From positions 1 through 64,000 of the forward strand of contig NZ_JAUMYY010000003.1 of the NCBI RefSeq assembly GCF_030528405.1: a stretch of 64,000 bases of DNA, in the 5' to 3' direction. Under the pieces are notes generated by a model, which searched no databases, had not been told where the DNA came from, and worked only from the letters and a program-made list of their open reading frames with translations. Origin of the DNA: Fusobacterium sp. GTDB taxonomy: Bacteria > Fusobacteriota > Fusobacteriia > Fusobacteriales > Fusobacteriaceae. The translations under genes were made by a program, and so were the position numbers. Shown here piece after piece: positions 34,618 to 43,971 of this stretch; positions within the stretch are counted from its first letter, which is position 1; every line of letters begins with the position of its first letter.

Positions 34618-34869
34618 TTGAGAAACGAAAGAAAAGTAAGAGAAGGAATAGTTGTTTCAGATAAAATGCAAAAAACTATAGTTGTTGCAATAGAAACAAT
34701 GATACTTCATCCTATATACAAAAAGAGAGTGAAAAGGACTACTAAATTCAAAGCACATGATGAAAATAATGTAGCTAAAGTAGGAGATAAAGTAAAAATC
34801 ATGGAAACTAGACCTTTATCTAAGGATAAAAATTGGAGACTAGTAGAAGTTTTAGAAGAAGCAAAATAA
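34618..34869 (+). CDS. rpsQ: 30S ribosomal protein S17
   Basis: 83 residues starting at TTG 34618, which is set by GAGGAGG upstream; no nearer ATG fits. [20 protein letters not shown] and [22 protein letters not shown] match S17. Confidence 0.95.
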   Translation: MRNERKVREGIVVSDKMQKTIVVAIETMILHPIYKKRVKRTTKFKAHDENNVAKVGDKVKIMETRPLSKDKNWRLVEVLEEAK

Positions 34870-34899
34870 TCACAATAAAAGTGAGAGGAGGATAATTTA

Positions 34900-35268
34900 A
34901 TGGTACAACAACAAACTATCCTTAATGTTGCTGATAACTCAGGGGCTAAAAAACTTATGGTAATAAGAGTTTTAGGAGGTTCTAAAAAGAGATTTGGAAG
35001 AATTGGTGACATAGTTGTGGCATCAGTTAAGGAAGCTATCCCTGGTGGTAACGTTAAAAAAGGTGATGTAGTAAAAGCTGTTATAGTTAGAACTAAAAAA
35101 GAAACTAGAAGAGAAGACGGTTCATATATAAAATTTGATGATAATGCAGGAGTTGTTATTAACACAAGTAACGAACCAAGAGCAACAAGAATATTTGGAC
35201 CTGTTGCAAGAGAATTAAGAGCAAAGAATTTTATGAAAATCTTATCTCTAGCACCAGAAGTAATATAA
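34900..35268 (+). CDS. rplN: 50S ribosomal protein L14
   Basis: 122 residues; [18 protein letters not shown] and [22 protein letters not shown] are the conserved ends. It opens the spc half of the operon and faces the small subunit. GAGGAGG upstream. Confidence 0.97.
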   Translation: MVQQQTILNVADNSGAKKLMVIRVLGGSKKRFGRIGDIVVASVKEAIPGGNVKKGDVVKAVIVRTKKETRREDGSYIKFDDNAGVVINTSNEPRATRIFGPVARELRAKNFMKILSLAPEVI

Positions 35269-35289
35269 TGAGAGAGGAGGCTTATTATC

Positions 35290-35631
35290 GTGGCTAAACC
35301 TAAAATTAAATTTGTACCTGAATCACTACATGTTAAAACAGGAGATACTGTATATGTAATTTCAGGAAAAGATAGAGGTAAAACAGGTAAAGTTATAAAA
35401 GTTTTCCCTAAAAAAGGAAAAGTAGTAGTAGAGGGAATAAATATAGTTAAAAAACATATGAAGCCATCTCCAGTAAACCCACAAGGTGGAGTTGTGGAAA
35501 GAGCTGCAGCAATATTTTCATCAAAAGTTATGCTTTTTGATGAAAAAGCAGGAAAACCTACAAGAGTTTCTCATGAAGTCAGAGATGGGAAAAAAGTAAG
35601 AATATCAAAAAAATCTGGAGAAATAATTTAA
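35290..35631 (+). CDS. rplX: 50S ribosomal protein L24
   Basis: 113 residues from GTG 35290 after GAGGAGG. The KOW motif [20 protein letters not shown] and [15 protein letters not shown] are typical. L24 initiates 50S assembly. Confidence 0.95.
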   Translation: MAKPKIKFVPESLHVKTGDTVYVISGKDRGKTGKVIKVFPKKGKVVVEGINIVKKHMKPSPVNPQGGVVERAAAIFSSKVMLFDEKAGKPTRVSHEVRDGKKVRISKKSGEII

Positions 35632-35649
35632 GAAAGGAGGAAAGCATAA

Positions 35650-36201
35650 GTGTCAAAATATGTTTCTAGATACCACAAATTTTACAACGATGTTGTGGTT
35701 CCTAAGTTAATGAAAGAATTAGAAATAAAAAATATTATGGACTGTCCAAAATTAGAGAAGATAGTTGTTAATATGGGAGTTGGAGAAGCAACTCAAAATA
35801 CAAAATTAATGGATGCAGCAATGGCTGACTTAACAATAATAACAGGTCAAAAACCTTTACTTAGAAAGGCTAGAAAATCTGAAGCTGGATTTAAATTAAG
35901 AGAAGGTATGCCTATAGGAGCTAAAGTAACTTTAAGAAAAGAAAGAATGTATGATTTCTTAGATAGATTAGTAAATGTAGTTCTTCCAAGAGTTAGAGAC
36001 TTTGAAGGAGTTCCTACTAATGCATTTGACGGAAGAGGAAATTATTCATTAGGATTAAGAGATCAATTAGTATTTCCTGAAATTGATTTTGATAAAGTTG
36101 AAAAACTTTTAGGAATGTCTATCACTATGGTTTCTTCTGCCAAAACAGATGAAGAGGGTAGAGCATTATTAAAAGCATTTGGAATGCCTTTCAAAAAGTA
36201 A
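35650..36201 (+). CDS. rplE: 50S ribosomal protein L5
   Basis: 183 residues from GTG 35650 after [42 protein letters not shown] and [12 protein letters not shown] are family hallmarks. L5 binds 5S rRNA. Confidence 0.96.
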   Translation: MSKYVSRYHKFYNDVVVPKLMKELEIKNIMDCPKLEKIVVNMGVGEATQNTKLMDAAMADLTIITGQKPLLRKARKSEAGFKLREGMPIGAKVTLRKERMYDFLDRLVNVVLPRVRDFEGVPTNAFDGRGNYSLGLRDQLVFPEIDFDKVEKLLGMSITMVSSAKTDEEGRALLKAFGMPFKK

Positions 36202-36221
36202 TAGCAAGGAGGTTAAAATAA

Positions 36222-36509
36222 ATGGCGAAAAAGTCAATGATAGCAAGGGATGTAAAAAGAGCAGAACTTGTTGACAAATATGCTGAAAAAAGAGCTGAAT
36301 TAAAGAAAAGAATAGCAGCTGGAGACATGGAAGCTATGTTTGAATTAAATAAACTTCCAAAAGATTCTTCTGCAGTTAGAAAAAGAAATAGATGTCAATT
36401 AGATGGAAGACCAAGAGGATTTATGAGAGAATTTGGAATTTCAAGAGTTAAATTTAGACAACTTGCAGGTGCTGGAGAAATACCTGGTGTAAAAAAATCA
36501 TCTTGGTAA
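36222..36509 (+). CDS. rpsN: 30S ribosomal protein S14 (zinc-independent type)
   Basis: 95 residues, the longer form. The core [20 protein letters not shown] has a single Cys, so it lacks the CxxC pairs of the short zinc-binding S14. AAGGAGG precedes the ATG. Confidence 0.96.
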   Translation: MAKKSMIARDVKRAELVDKYAEKRAELKKRIAAGDMEAMFELNKLPKDSSAVRKRNRCQLDGRPRGFMREFGISRVKFRQLAGAGEIPGVKKSSW

Positions 36510-36540
36510 TAAATCAATTAAGGAAGGAGGATTTTAATAG

Positions 36541-36936
36541 ATGTATTTAACAGATCCAATTGCTGATATGTTAACAAGAGTTAGAAATGCTAATGCAGTT
36601 ATGCATGAGAAAGTAGATATTCCTCATTCAAAGATGAAAGAAAGAATAGCTGAAATCTTGAAAGAACAAGGATATATTTCTAACTTTAAAATTGTAACAG
36701 AAGGAAACAATAAAAATATAAGAGTTTATTTAAAGTATGCTGGAAAAGAAAGAGTTATAAAAGGAATAAAAAGAATTTCTAAACCTGGAAGAAGAGTTTA
36801 TTCTTCTGTAGAAGATATGCCAAGAGTATTATCTGGTCTTGGAATTGCTATAGTTTCAACTTCAAAAGGAATAATTACAGATAAAGTTGCTAGAGCAGAA
36901 AAAGTAGGTGGAGAAATCCTTGCATTTGTGTGGTAA
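36541..36936 (+). CDS. rpsH: 30S ribosomal protein S8
   Basis: 131 residues; [15 protein letters not shown] and [13 protein letters not shown]...GGEILAFVW are typical. S8 binds helix 21 of 16S rRNA and, in E. coli, regulates the spc operon; no equivalent site is evident to me here. Confidence 0.96.
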   Translation: MYLTDPIADMLTRVRNANAVMHEKVDIPHSKMKERIAEILKEQGYISNFKIVTEGNNKNIRVYLKYAGKERVIKGIKRISKPGRRVYSSVEDMPRVLSGLGIAIVSTSKGIITDKVARAEKVGGEILAFVW

Positions 36937-36960
36937 TAAAAACTTAGGAGGTGTCCATTA

Positions 36961-37494
36961 ATGTCAAGAGTAGGTAAAAAACCTATTGCAGTGCCTTCTG
37001 GAGTTGAATTTACAGTAAAAGATAATGTTGTTACTGTAAAAGGATCTAAAGGTACTTTAACAAAAGAGTTTAACAAAGATTTAGTTATAAAATTAGAAAA
37101 TGGTGAAATAAATGTAGAAAGACCTAATGATGAACCAGCTGTAAGAGCTATTCATGGGACTACAAGAGCTTTAATAAATAACATGGTAAAAGGAGTTTCT
37201 GAAGGCTTCAGAATAACTCTTAATCTTGTAGGGGTTGGATACAGGGCAGCAGCTAAAGGAAAGGGACTTGAAATTTCTTTAGGATTTTCACATCCTGTGA
37301 TAGTTGATGAAGTTCCTGGTATTACTTTCGCTGTTGAAAAAAATACAACTATCCATGTAGATGGAATAGAAAAGGATGTAGTTGGTCAAGTGGCAGCTAA
37401 TATAAGAGCTAAAAGACCTCCTGAACCGTATAAAGGAAAAGGAGTTAAGTACGCTGACGAACATATTAGAAGAAAAGAAGGTAAAAAGGCTTAA
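36961..37494 (+). CDS. rplF: 50S ribosomal protein L6
   Basis: 177 residues; MSRVGKKPIAVPSGVEF start and the RPPEPYKGKGVKYADEHIRR end are conserved. L6 lies near the factor-binding site. TAGGAGGTG upstream. Confidence 0.97.
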   Translation: MSRVGKKPIAVPSGVEFTVKDNVVTVKGSKGTLTKEFNKDLVIKLENGEINVERPNDEPAVRAIHGTTRALINNMVKGVSEGFRITLNLVGVGYRAAAKGKGLEISLGFSHPVIVDEVPGITFAVEKNTTIHVDGIEKDVVGQVAANIRAKRPPEPYKGKGVKYADEHIRRKEGKKA

Positions 37495-37520
37495 AATAGC
37501 TTAAAAAGGAGGTAAGACAG

Positions 37521-37889
37521 TTGTTTAAGAAAGTTGATAGAAAAGCATCAAGACAAAAAAAGCAAATGTCAATAAGAAATAAAATTTCTGGAACTCCAGA
37601 AAGACCAAGACTTTCAGTATACAGATCAAACACTAATATATTTGCTCAATTAATAGATGATGTAAATGGAGTTACTTTAGCTTCAGCTTCAACAATAGAT
37701 AAAACATTAAAGACAAGTGTTGTTAATGGTGGTAATGTAGAAGCAGCTAAATTGATCGGAAAGACAATAGCTGAAAGAGCAAAAGCAAAAGGAATTGAAA
37801 CTATCGTATTTGATAGATCAGGATATAAATATACAGGAAGAATAGCAGCTCTTGCAGAAGCGGCTAGAGAAGCTGGGTTAAGCTTCTAA
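37521..37889 (+). CDS. rplR: 50S ribosomal protein L18
   Basis: 122 residues from TTG 37521, set by [28 protein letters not shown] and [20 protein letters not shown] are family motifs; L18 binds 5S rRNA with L5. Confidence 0.95.
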   Translation: MFKKVDRKASRQKKQMSIRNKISGTPERPRLSVYRSNTNIFAQLIDDVNGVTLASASTIDKTLKTSVVNGGNVEAAKLIGKTIAERAKAKGIETIVFDRSGYKYTGRIAALAEAAREAGLSF

Positions 37890-37915
37890 TTTCTTTAAGA
37901 GAGGAGGATTTCACT

Positions 37916-38410
37916 TTGTTAAATAGAGAAGAAAATCAATATCAAGAAAAATTATTGAAGATTTCAAGAGTTTCTAAGACAACTAAAGGAGGAAGAACAA
38001 TATCTTTCTCAGTATTAGCTGCTGTTGGAGATGGAGAAGGAAAAATAGGATTAGGACTTGGAAAAGCAAATGGAGTTCCAGATGCTATAAAAAAAGCAAT
38101 AGCTGCGGCTAAGAAAAATATAGTAAAAGTTTCTTTAAAAAATAAAACGGTTCCACATGAGATTGAAGGAAAATGGGGAGCAACTTCAGTATGGATGGCA
38201 CCTGCCTATGAAGGAACAGGAGTGATTGCTGGATCTGCTTCAAGAGAAATATTAGAATTAGTTGGAGTACATGATATATTAACAAAAATAAAAGGTGCAA
38301 GAAATAAACATAATGTGGCAAGAGCTACAGTTGAAGCATTAAAATTACTTAGAACTGCAGAAGAAATAGCAGCTTTAAGAGGAAAAGAAGTTAAGGATAT
38401 CTTAAGCTAG
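37916..38410 (+). CDS. rpsE: 30S ribosomal protein S5
   Basis: 164 residues from TTG 37916 after GAGGAGG. The dsRBD-like N-terminus RVSKTTKGGRTISFSVLAAV and the VELVGVHDILTKIKGARN-type C-terminus are typical. S5 affects decoding accuracy. Confidence 0.95.
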   Translation: MLNREENQYQEKLLKISRVSKTTKGGRTISFSVLAAVGDGEGKIGLGLGKANGVPDAIKKAIAAAKKNIVKVSLKNKTVPHEIEGKWGATSVWMAPAYEGTGVIAGSASREILELVGVHDILTKIKGARNKHNVARATVEALKLLRTAEEIAALRGKEVKDILS

Positions 38411-38423
38411 GAGGGAATAAGAA

Positions 38424-38609
38424 ATGGCAAAGCTTAGAATAGAGCTTGTAAAAAGCATAATCGGAAGAAAGCCTAACCACATAGCAACTGTAAAGTCGCT
38501 AGGGCTTAAGAAAATGCATGATGTAATTGAACAAGTTGAGACACCTGAATTAAAAGGAAAATTAGCTCAAGTTTCTTACTTGTTAAAAATTGAGGAGGTG
38601 CAAGGATAA
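38424..38609 (+). CDS. rpmD: 50S ribosomal protein L30
   Basis: 61 residues; [20 protein letters not shown] and [12 protein letters not shown] are typical. Its stop overlaps the rplO start (TAATG), and GAGGTG for rplO lies within it. Confidence 0.96.
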   Translation: MAKLRIELVKSIIGRKPNHIATVKSLGLKKMHDVIEQVETPELKGKLAQVSYLLKIEEVQG

Positions 38610-39094
38610 TGAAACTTAATGAATTATCTCCTTCAGTACCGAGAAAAAATAGAAAAAGAATAGGAAGAGGAAATTCATCTGGTTGGGGAAAATCTGCTGG
38701 AAAAGGAAGTAATGGACAAAATTCAAGAGCAGGCGGAGGAGTGAAACCTTATTTTGAAGGTGGACAAATGCCTATCTACAGAAGAGTGCCTAAAAGAGGG
38801 TTTTCTAATGCTGTTTTTAAGAAGGAATATACAATATTATCTTTAGATTTATTAAATAATTTTGAAGATGGAGAAACTGTATCAATAGAAACTTTATTTG
38901 ATAAATTTTTAGTAAAATCTATAAAGAAAGATGGAATTAAAATTTTAGGAAATGGAGATTTAACAAAAAAGTTAATAGTTAAAGCTCATAAAGTTTCTAA
39001 ATCAGCAAAAGCTGCTATTGAAGCTAAAGGTGGTTCAGTTGAAATAGTTGAATTTGGAGGATTTGAAAAAGTAGCTGGAAATAATAAAAAATAG
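38609..39094 (+). CDS. rplO: 50S ribosomal protein L15
   Basis: 161 residues; the Gly/Arg-rich N-terminus (RIGRGNSSGWGKSAGKGSNG, then GGGVKPYFEGGQMP) is characteristic. Coupled to rpmD and followed by secY. Confidence 0.96.
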   Translation: MKLNELSPSVPRKNRKRIGRGNSSGWGKSAGKGSNGQNSRAGGGVKPYFEGGQMPIYRRVPKRGFSNAVFKKEYTILSLDLLNNFEDGETVSIETLFDKFLVKSIKKDGIKILGNGDLTKKLIVKAHKVSKSAKAAIEAKGGSVEIVEFGGFEKVAGNNKK

Positions 39095-39120
39095 TTTTTT
39101 ATCTAAGGTAGGTGAATGCG

Positions 39121-40401
39121 TTGACTTTAATAGAAAAGTTTAATTCGAAGTTAAGCAGTATAATGAAGATTCCTGAACTTAGAGAAAGAATTTTTTTCAC
39201 ATTAATGATGTTTTTAGTTGCCAGAGTGGGAACTTTAATTCCTGCTCCTGGTGTTGATGTTGATAGATTAGCAGCTATGACAGCTCAAAATGATATTCTT
39301 GGATATATTAATATGTTTTCAGGAGGAGCATTTACAAGAGTTTCTATATTTGCTTTAGGAATAATTCCTTATATCAACTCATCGATAGTAGTTAGCCTTT
39401 TAACATCAATAGTTCCTCAGCTTGAAGAAATTCAAAAAGAGGGAGAGTCAGGAAGAAATAAAATAACTCAGTGGACACGGTACTTAACAATAGCTATAGC
39501 GACAGTACAAGGTTTTGGAGTATGCTTATGGTTACAATCTGTTGGTCTAGTTTATAATCCTGGACTTGGTTTTTTCTTGACAACGATGACTACATTGACA
39601 GCTGGAACTATATTTTTAATGTGGGTAGGAGAACAGATATCTATAAAAGGAATAGGAAATGGAGTTTCTCTTATAATATTTCTTAATGTAATATCAAGAG
39701 CTCCTTCAAGTGTTGTACAAACAATACAAACTATGCAAGGGAATAAATTTTTAATTCCTTTACTTGCTGTAGTAGCATTTTTAGGAACTTTGACTATTGC
39801 AGCAGTAGTTATGTTTCAATTAGGACAAAGAAAAATACCTGTTCATTATGTGGGAAAAGGATTTTCTGCAAAGGGAGGAATGGGACAAAATTCATATATT
39901 CCATTGAGATTAAATAGTTCAGGAGTTATGCCTGTAATATTTGCCTCAGTATTTATGCTTATACCTGGAGTTATAGTAAATGCTATTCCATCAGAATATT
40001 CTATAAAAACTACGTTGGCTATAATATTTAATCAAAAACATCCAGTATATATGTTACTGTATGCAGTGATAATTATATTTTTCTCATTTTTTTATACTGC
40101 ATTGGTATTTGATCCTGAAAAAGTAGCTGAAAATCTTAAACAAGGTGGAGGAACGATTCCAGGAATAAGACCAGGGAATGAAACTGTAGAGTATCTTGAA
40201 GGTGTTGTTACTAGAATAACATGGGGTGGCGGATTATTTTTAGCTTTAATCTCAATACTTCCAGATATTATATTTACATCTATGAATCTTCCAGTTTATT
40301 TTGGAGGGACAGGAATAATAATAGTTGTTGGTGTTGCTTTAGACACTGTACAGCAAATTGATGCTCATTTAGTTATGAGAGATTACAAAGGATTTATATA
40401 A
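39121..40401 (+). CDS. secY: preprotein translocase SecY
   Basis: 426 residues, ten membrane segments. The plug and pore sequences (PGVDVDRLAAM, GGAFTRVSIFALGIIPYINSSI) and the cytoplasmic loop GMGQNSYIPLRLNSSGVMPVIF are conserved. TTG 39121 is preferred because AAGGTAGGTG ends 6 nt upstream; GTG 39112 overlaps that site. SecY forms the export channel used by signal-peptide proteins. The operon stops here: a terminator follows and no adk, map or infA is linked. Confidence 0.95.
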   Translation: MTLIEKFNSKLSSIMKIPELRERIFFTLMMFLVARVGTLIPAPGVDVDRLAAMTAQNDILGYINMFSGGAFTRVSIFALGIIPYINSSIVVSLLTSIVPQLEEIQKEGESGRNKITQWTRYLTIAIATVQGFGVCLWLQSVGLVYNPGLGFFLTTMTTLTAGTIFLMWVGEQISIKGIGNGVSLIIFLNVISRAPSSVVQTIQTMQGNKFLIPLLAVVAFLGTLTIAAVVMFQLGQRKIPVHYVGKGFSAKGGMGQNSYIPLRLNSSGVMPVIFASVFMLIPGVIVNAIPSEYSIKTTLAIIFNQKHPVYMLLYAVIIIFFSFFYTALVFDPEKVAENLKQGGGTIPGIRPGNETVEYLEGVVTRITWGGGLFLALISILPDIIFTSMNLPVYFGGTGIIIVVGVALDTVQQIDAHLVMRDYKGFI

Positions 40402-40509
40402 TAATAAAGATATAAATAAGCTTAAATATATATTAATTGTAGTGTATAAGATAGCAGTAAAATGCTTTTGCACAAACATAAAAAGATAGAATATAAAAAA
40501 ATGGTATTG

Positions 40510-40554
40510 AACTGCATTTTCAATCTTAGATAAAGACTGAAGTGCAGTTTTTTT
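40510..40554 (+). terminator. S10-spc operon terminator
   Basis: AACTGCA/TGCAGTT closes a longer imperfect stem (inner TTCAATCTT with AAGACTGAA) and is followed by eight T. Confidence 0.85.
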
Positions 40555-40690
40555 CATCAACACCATTTGACACAGAGCCTAAGAATTTTCTAATTCTAAT
40601 CTATTCTATTTAAAAATCATAGAAGGCAAATTTACAGAAATTAGTTCATATTCTCTCTAAAAATTTATTATCAATCTTTAATCCCCTTTT

Positions 40691-40984
40691 TTAATTTAAC
40701 TCTCTCCAATCATGCAAACTTAAGTTTTTATATCCTTTACCATAAAATATAACTAAATACACTTTATCTTTTTTAAGAGCATTGTAATTAGGCTCTGTAT
40801 ATTGTTTTGACTGTGTAAAATTAAAAGTCTTCCCTGACTGCAAACTTATACAGTCTATATACTTTGTTCCATCTTCATATTTACCGACAGAAGTCACCTT
40901 ACATCTTTCTACATATCTTTGCTCACCTTGTGAAAAACTCAGTACTCCCATTAACATAAAAAATCCTATTATTATCTTTTTCAT
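40691..40984 (-). CDS. small secreted protein, unknown function
   Basis: 97 residues from the ATG ending at 40984, six bases beyond TAGGAGATG; the upstream in-frame ATG overlaps that site. Signal peptide about 1-19 (cleavage after SFS). The mature part has two Cys (RCKVTSVG, YIDCISLQSG) that could form a disulfide and reads like a small beta-rich domain. It stands alone, convergent to secY. No family recognised. Confidence 0.6.
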   Translation of the reverse strand: MKKIIIGFFMLMGVLSFSQGEQRYVERCKVTSVGKYEDGTKYIDCISLQSGKTFNFTQSKQYTEPNYNALKKDKVYLVIFYGKGYKNLSLHDWRELN

Positions 40985-41497
40985 ATCTATCATCTCCTAT
41001 TTTTATTCTGCATAAAGCCTATGTATTCTTTGTCTTTTATAAAAACTTATACTATCTAATAATTTTCGGACTGTTTTCTAGATTTATTAAGTAGTTTTTG
41101 AATAACTTTATTTTCATAAGCGATTATATAATCCTCTTTTTTAAGATAGTTATGTATTTTTTTCTTTTTTATTTAATTTATCTCTTAGCATGAAATAGAT
41201 CCTCATTTCTCAATTTTAATTATTTTATATTTTTAAATTTTAATAACTAAATAATTCATCAAGATAACTTACGACTTTATTAAGTAAGATTTCTTGAAGC
41301 CATGAACTTAAAATGAATAAAATTATTAAAACGATTATACACATAAATAGGTGGATTGTCAAATCAAGAGCAAAAAAGTTTTAATTTAATGGTTATGAAT
41401 AAAAGGAAGAAGCAATGCAAATAATGAAAGAAAAAACAGATTAATATTTTACATTGTGTAATAAGTAAATAAATAAGTACGTATGAAAGAGGTGAAA

Positions 41498-41712
41498 ATG
41501 ATAAATATAAATGCCACTAATTTAGGAAAAAATTTATTTAATTATTTTATTTGGATGCTGCTATAACCTATAATGATGTTATCAATGTGAATACTAAAAA
41601 AGGTAATGTGCTTATAATAAAGACATATAAAAGTGTATTGCTAAAAGGTTTCTGTTATAGAATGAACATAAAACGAAAAGAAGACTTTCTTCTTATGCAT
41701 TCTTATTTTTAA
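41498..41712 (+). pseudogene. Phd/YefM-family antitoxin remnant (frameshifted)
   Basis: Starts MININATNLGKNLFNY after AGAGGTG, as YefM-type antitoxins do, then stops early. A shifted frame continues DAAITYNDVINVNTKKGNVL, the next part of the same family pattern, and runs to TAA at 41710-41712. A frameshift near 41555 separates the halves. No toxin gene remains. Confidence 0.65.
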
Positions 41713-41791
41713 GTTTTTTATAGTATAAAATATTAATTGAAGATAGAATTTTTTAAATATTTATTTTTAATTATAAACTATCTGCAAAATA

Positions 41792-41800
41792 TGATATAAT
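41792..41800 (+). promoter_or_regulatory. extended -10 promoter
   Basis: TGATATAAT lies 36 nt before the acetyltransferase start. Confidence 0.5.
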
Positions 41801-41835
41801 AAATTTAATAAAATCAAAAGAAAGTAGGGATAAAA

Positions 41836-42105
41836 ATGGATATAGTTCACTGTGAAGGAAAAGGTTTTTATATATATGGAGAAAATAGAGAAATTTTAGC
41901 AGAATTAGAATATAAGATGAAAGATGATATTTTAGTTTTTGATCATACAGAAGTATCGGATAAATTAAAGGGGCAGGGCATAGCAGCAAAGCTTTTAGAT
42001 GAAGCCACAAAATATGCAAGAGAGAATAAATTGAAGGTAAAAGCAGAATGTTCTTATGTTGTTAAAAAATTTGAAACAGGTGCATATGATGATATAAAGA
42101 TTTAA
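41836..42105 (+). CDS. small GNAT acetyltransferase (YidJ/YjdJ-like)
   Basis: 89 residues. FDHTEVSDKLKGQGIAAKLL contains the acetyl-CoA loop (G-x-G-I/A-A), and AECSYVVKKF completes the compact N-acetyltransferase_2 fold typical of the approximately 90-residue YidJ group. Substrate unknown. Monocistronic, with its own extended -10 and a terminator. Confidence 0.75.
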   Translation: MDIVHCEGKGFYIYGENREILAELEYKMKDDILVFDHTEVSDKLKGQGIAAKLLDEATKYARENKLKVKAECSYVVKKFETGAYDDIKI

Positions 42106-42111
42106 ATACAT

Positions 42112-42198
42112 AAAAAAGTTATTGCAATTTAAAATTTTTTAGATATGGATTCAAAACATTTGAAGAGCTAGAAAATGAGAGGCAATAACTTTTTTTGT
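42112..42198 (+). terminator. terminator-like inverted repeat with long loop
   Basis: AAAAAGTTATTGC pairs with GCAATAACTTTTT across about 55 nt, ending in a T-run. Confidence 0.6.
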
Positions 42199-42282
42199 AT
42201 ATGTTAATATATAGTTTCAATAAATTTAAGCTATAATTTAGAAGATTTTATTAGATTATGCTAGTTTAAAAATGGGGGAAAA

Positions 42283-43332
42283 ATGTCAAATTACATTATT
42301 TCAAAAATATATCCTAATGATAAAAAAAATTATGACTTAATAGAAAAATTATTATTGCAAGAAAATATAAAAAAGGATGAAAATTTAGATTACACTTGTG
42401 CAATGTTCAATGAAAGTATGGAGATAATAGCAACAGGAAGTTGTTTTGGCAATACCTTACGTTGTCTTGCTGTAGATAGCAAATATCAAGGGGAAGGTTT
42501 ACTAAATCAGATAATAAGTCATCTAATAGATTTTCAATTTTCCAGAGGTATAACTCATCTATTTGTTTATACGAAAAGTTCAGCAGCTAAATTTTTTAGA
42601 GATTTAGGTTTCTTTGAAATCATAAGAATAGAGGATCAAATTGTATTTATGGAAAATAGAAGAAGAGGTTTTAGTGAATATCTTGAAAATTTGGAAAAAC
42701 ATAAGAAAACAGGGAAAAATATAGCGGCCCTTGTAATGAATTGCAACCCTTTTACCCTAGGACATCAATATTTAATAGAGAAAGCAGCTAAAGAAAATGA
42801 CTTTTTGCATTTATTTATGGTTAGTGAAGACAGCAGTTTAGTTCCTTTTGAAGTCAGGAAAAAACTTATTATTGAGGGAACAGCTCATTTAAAAAATATA
42901 ATTTATCATGAAACAAAAGATTACATAATAAGTTCTGCCACTTTTCCAAGCTATTTTCAAAAAGATAATATTGCAGTCATAGAAAGTCAGGCTAATCTAG
43001 ATATAAGTATTTTTATAAAGATAGCTAAGGTTTTAAACATTAACAAGCGTTATGTTGGCGAAGAACCAAATAGTTTAGTAACCAATATTTATAATAAAAT
43101 TATGGAAAAGAAATTAGTAGAGGAAAATATAGAATGTATAGTGATTCCTAGGAAAAAATATGATGAAGATAAAGTGATAAGTGCTTCAAAAGTTAGGCAG
43201 GCAATAAAAGATGGAGATTTTGATTTGTTGGAACAACTCGTTCCTAAAACTACATTGGACTTTTTTTTATCCGAAAAAGCGAAATCAGTTATTACAAGGA
43301 TAAGAGAGGCTAAAAACGTAATACATTATTAG
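42283..43332 (+). CDS. citC: [citrate (pro-3S)-lyase] ligase
   Basis: 349 residues. An N-terminal GNAT-like domain (GNTLRCLAVDSKYQGEGLLN) is followed by the nucleotidyltransferase domain with NPFTLGHQYLI and ISASKVRQAIKDGD. CitC acetylates the citrate lyase prosthetic group using ATP. It pairs with citX 10 nt downstream. The lyase genes citDEF are not in the window, so they are unlinked or the activator genes serve a remote locus. Confidence 0.85.
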   Translation: MSNYIISKIYPNDKKNYDLIEKLLLQENIKKDENLDYTCAMFNESMEIIATGSCFGNTLRCLAVDSKYQGEGLLNQIISHLIDFQFSRGITHLFVYTKSSAAKFFRDLGFFEIIRIEDQIVFMENRRRGFSEYLENLEKHKKTGKNIAALVMNCNPFTLGHQYLIEKAAKENDFLHLFMVSEDSSLVPFEVRKKLIIEGTAHLKNIIYHETKDYIISSATFPSYFQKDNIAVIESQANLDISIFIKIAKVLNINKRYVGEEPNSLVTNIYNKIMEKKLVEENIECIVIPRKKYDEDKVISASKVRQAIKDGDFDLLEQLVPKTTLDFFLSEKAKSVITRIREAKNVIHY

Positions 43333-43342
43333 AGGAGAACAT

Positions 43343-43852
43343 ATGAAAGGGAAAGAAGTAAAGGCAGATGAAATTTTACTTTCTAGGGAAAAAAGATTGA
43401 ATTATCAAAATAGTTTAATAAAAAAATATAATATGCCAATAATTTCTTTTACTATGAATATACCTGGACCTATAAAAACAAATGAAAGTATAAGGAAAGC
43501 CTTTAATTATGCGAAAAAAGAACTTTTAAAAAGTTTAGAAAAAAATAAAATGAAAATTTTAGAACTTTTAGAATTTTATGAGAATACAGGGGATGTATTA
43601 TTTATTGTTGTGGATGGTGAAACAGAAAAGTTAAAAGATATAGCCATAGAGCTTGAAGAAAGAGAAGAGATAGGTAGACTTTTTGATATGGATGTAATAG
43701 ATATAAATTTTAAAAAATTATCAAGGTCATCATTTAGAAAGTGCCTTATTTGTAATAAACAAGCTCAGGAGTGTGGAAGGGCGAGAAGCCATTCTGTTGA
43801 AGAATTACAGTGTAAGGTTATGGAGCTTTTAAAAAATATTAAAATAAAATGA
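43343..43852 (+). CDS. citX: apo-citrate lyase phosphoribosyl-dephospho-CoA transferase
   Basis: 169 residues. EIGRLFDMDVIDIN is the CitX signature (GR-L-x-D-x-D-V), and the Cys-rich end (CLICNKQAQECGRARSH) is typical. CitX attaches the prosthetic-group precursor to the CitD acyl carrier. AGAGGAG precedes the ATG. With citC it makes a two-gene activation unit. Confidence 0.85.
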   Translation: MKGKEVKADEILLSREKRLNYQNSLIKKYNMPIISFTMNIPGPIKTNESIRKAFNYAKKELLKSLEKNKMKILELLEFYENTGDVLFIVVDGETEKLKDIAIELEEREEIGRLFDMDVIDINFKKLSRSSFRKCLICNKQAQECGRARSHSVEELQCKVMELLKNIKIK

Positions 43853-43971
43853 ATTAAAAGCTTTTATATGTTATAATAAAAACAATCATTTAAAAATGTG
43901 AGTTTTTAGAATGAATAAGTAAAAATAGAGATAAAAAGATAATTTATAAGAATTTTATAGGTAGAAATATT

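Larger units (their letters stand above)
40994..41835. other. gene-poor, decayed region
   Basis: No intact gene of convincing length. A minus-strand stretch (about 41150-41055) still encodes a plausible peptide end (NYLKKEDYIIAYENKVIQKL...QSENY, stop) without a start. The antitoxin pseudogene lies at 41498-41712. The rest shows only AT-rich sequence. It looks like the debris of lost accessory genes. Confidence 0.5.

Noticed and set aside
34707-35165. 152-residue minus-strand ORF opposite rpsQ-rplN
   Set aside because: It covers two firmly identified ribosomal genes.
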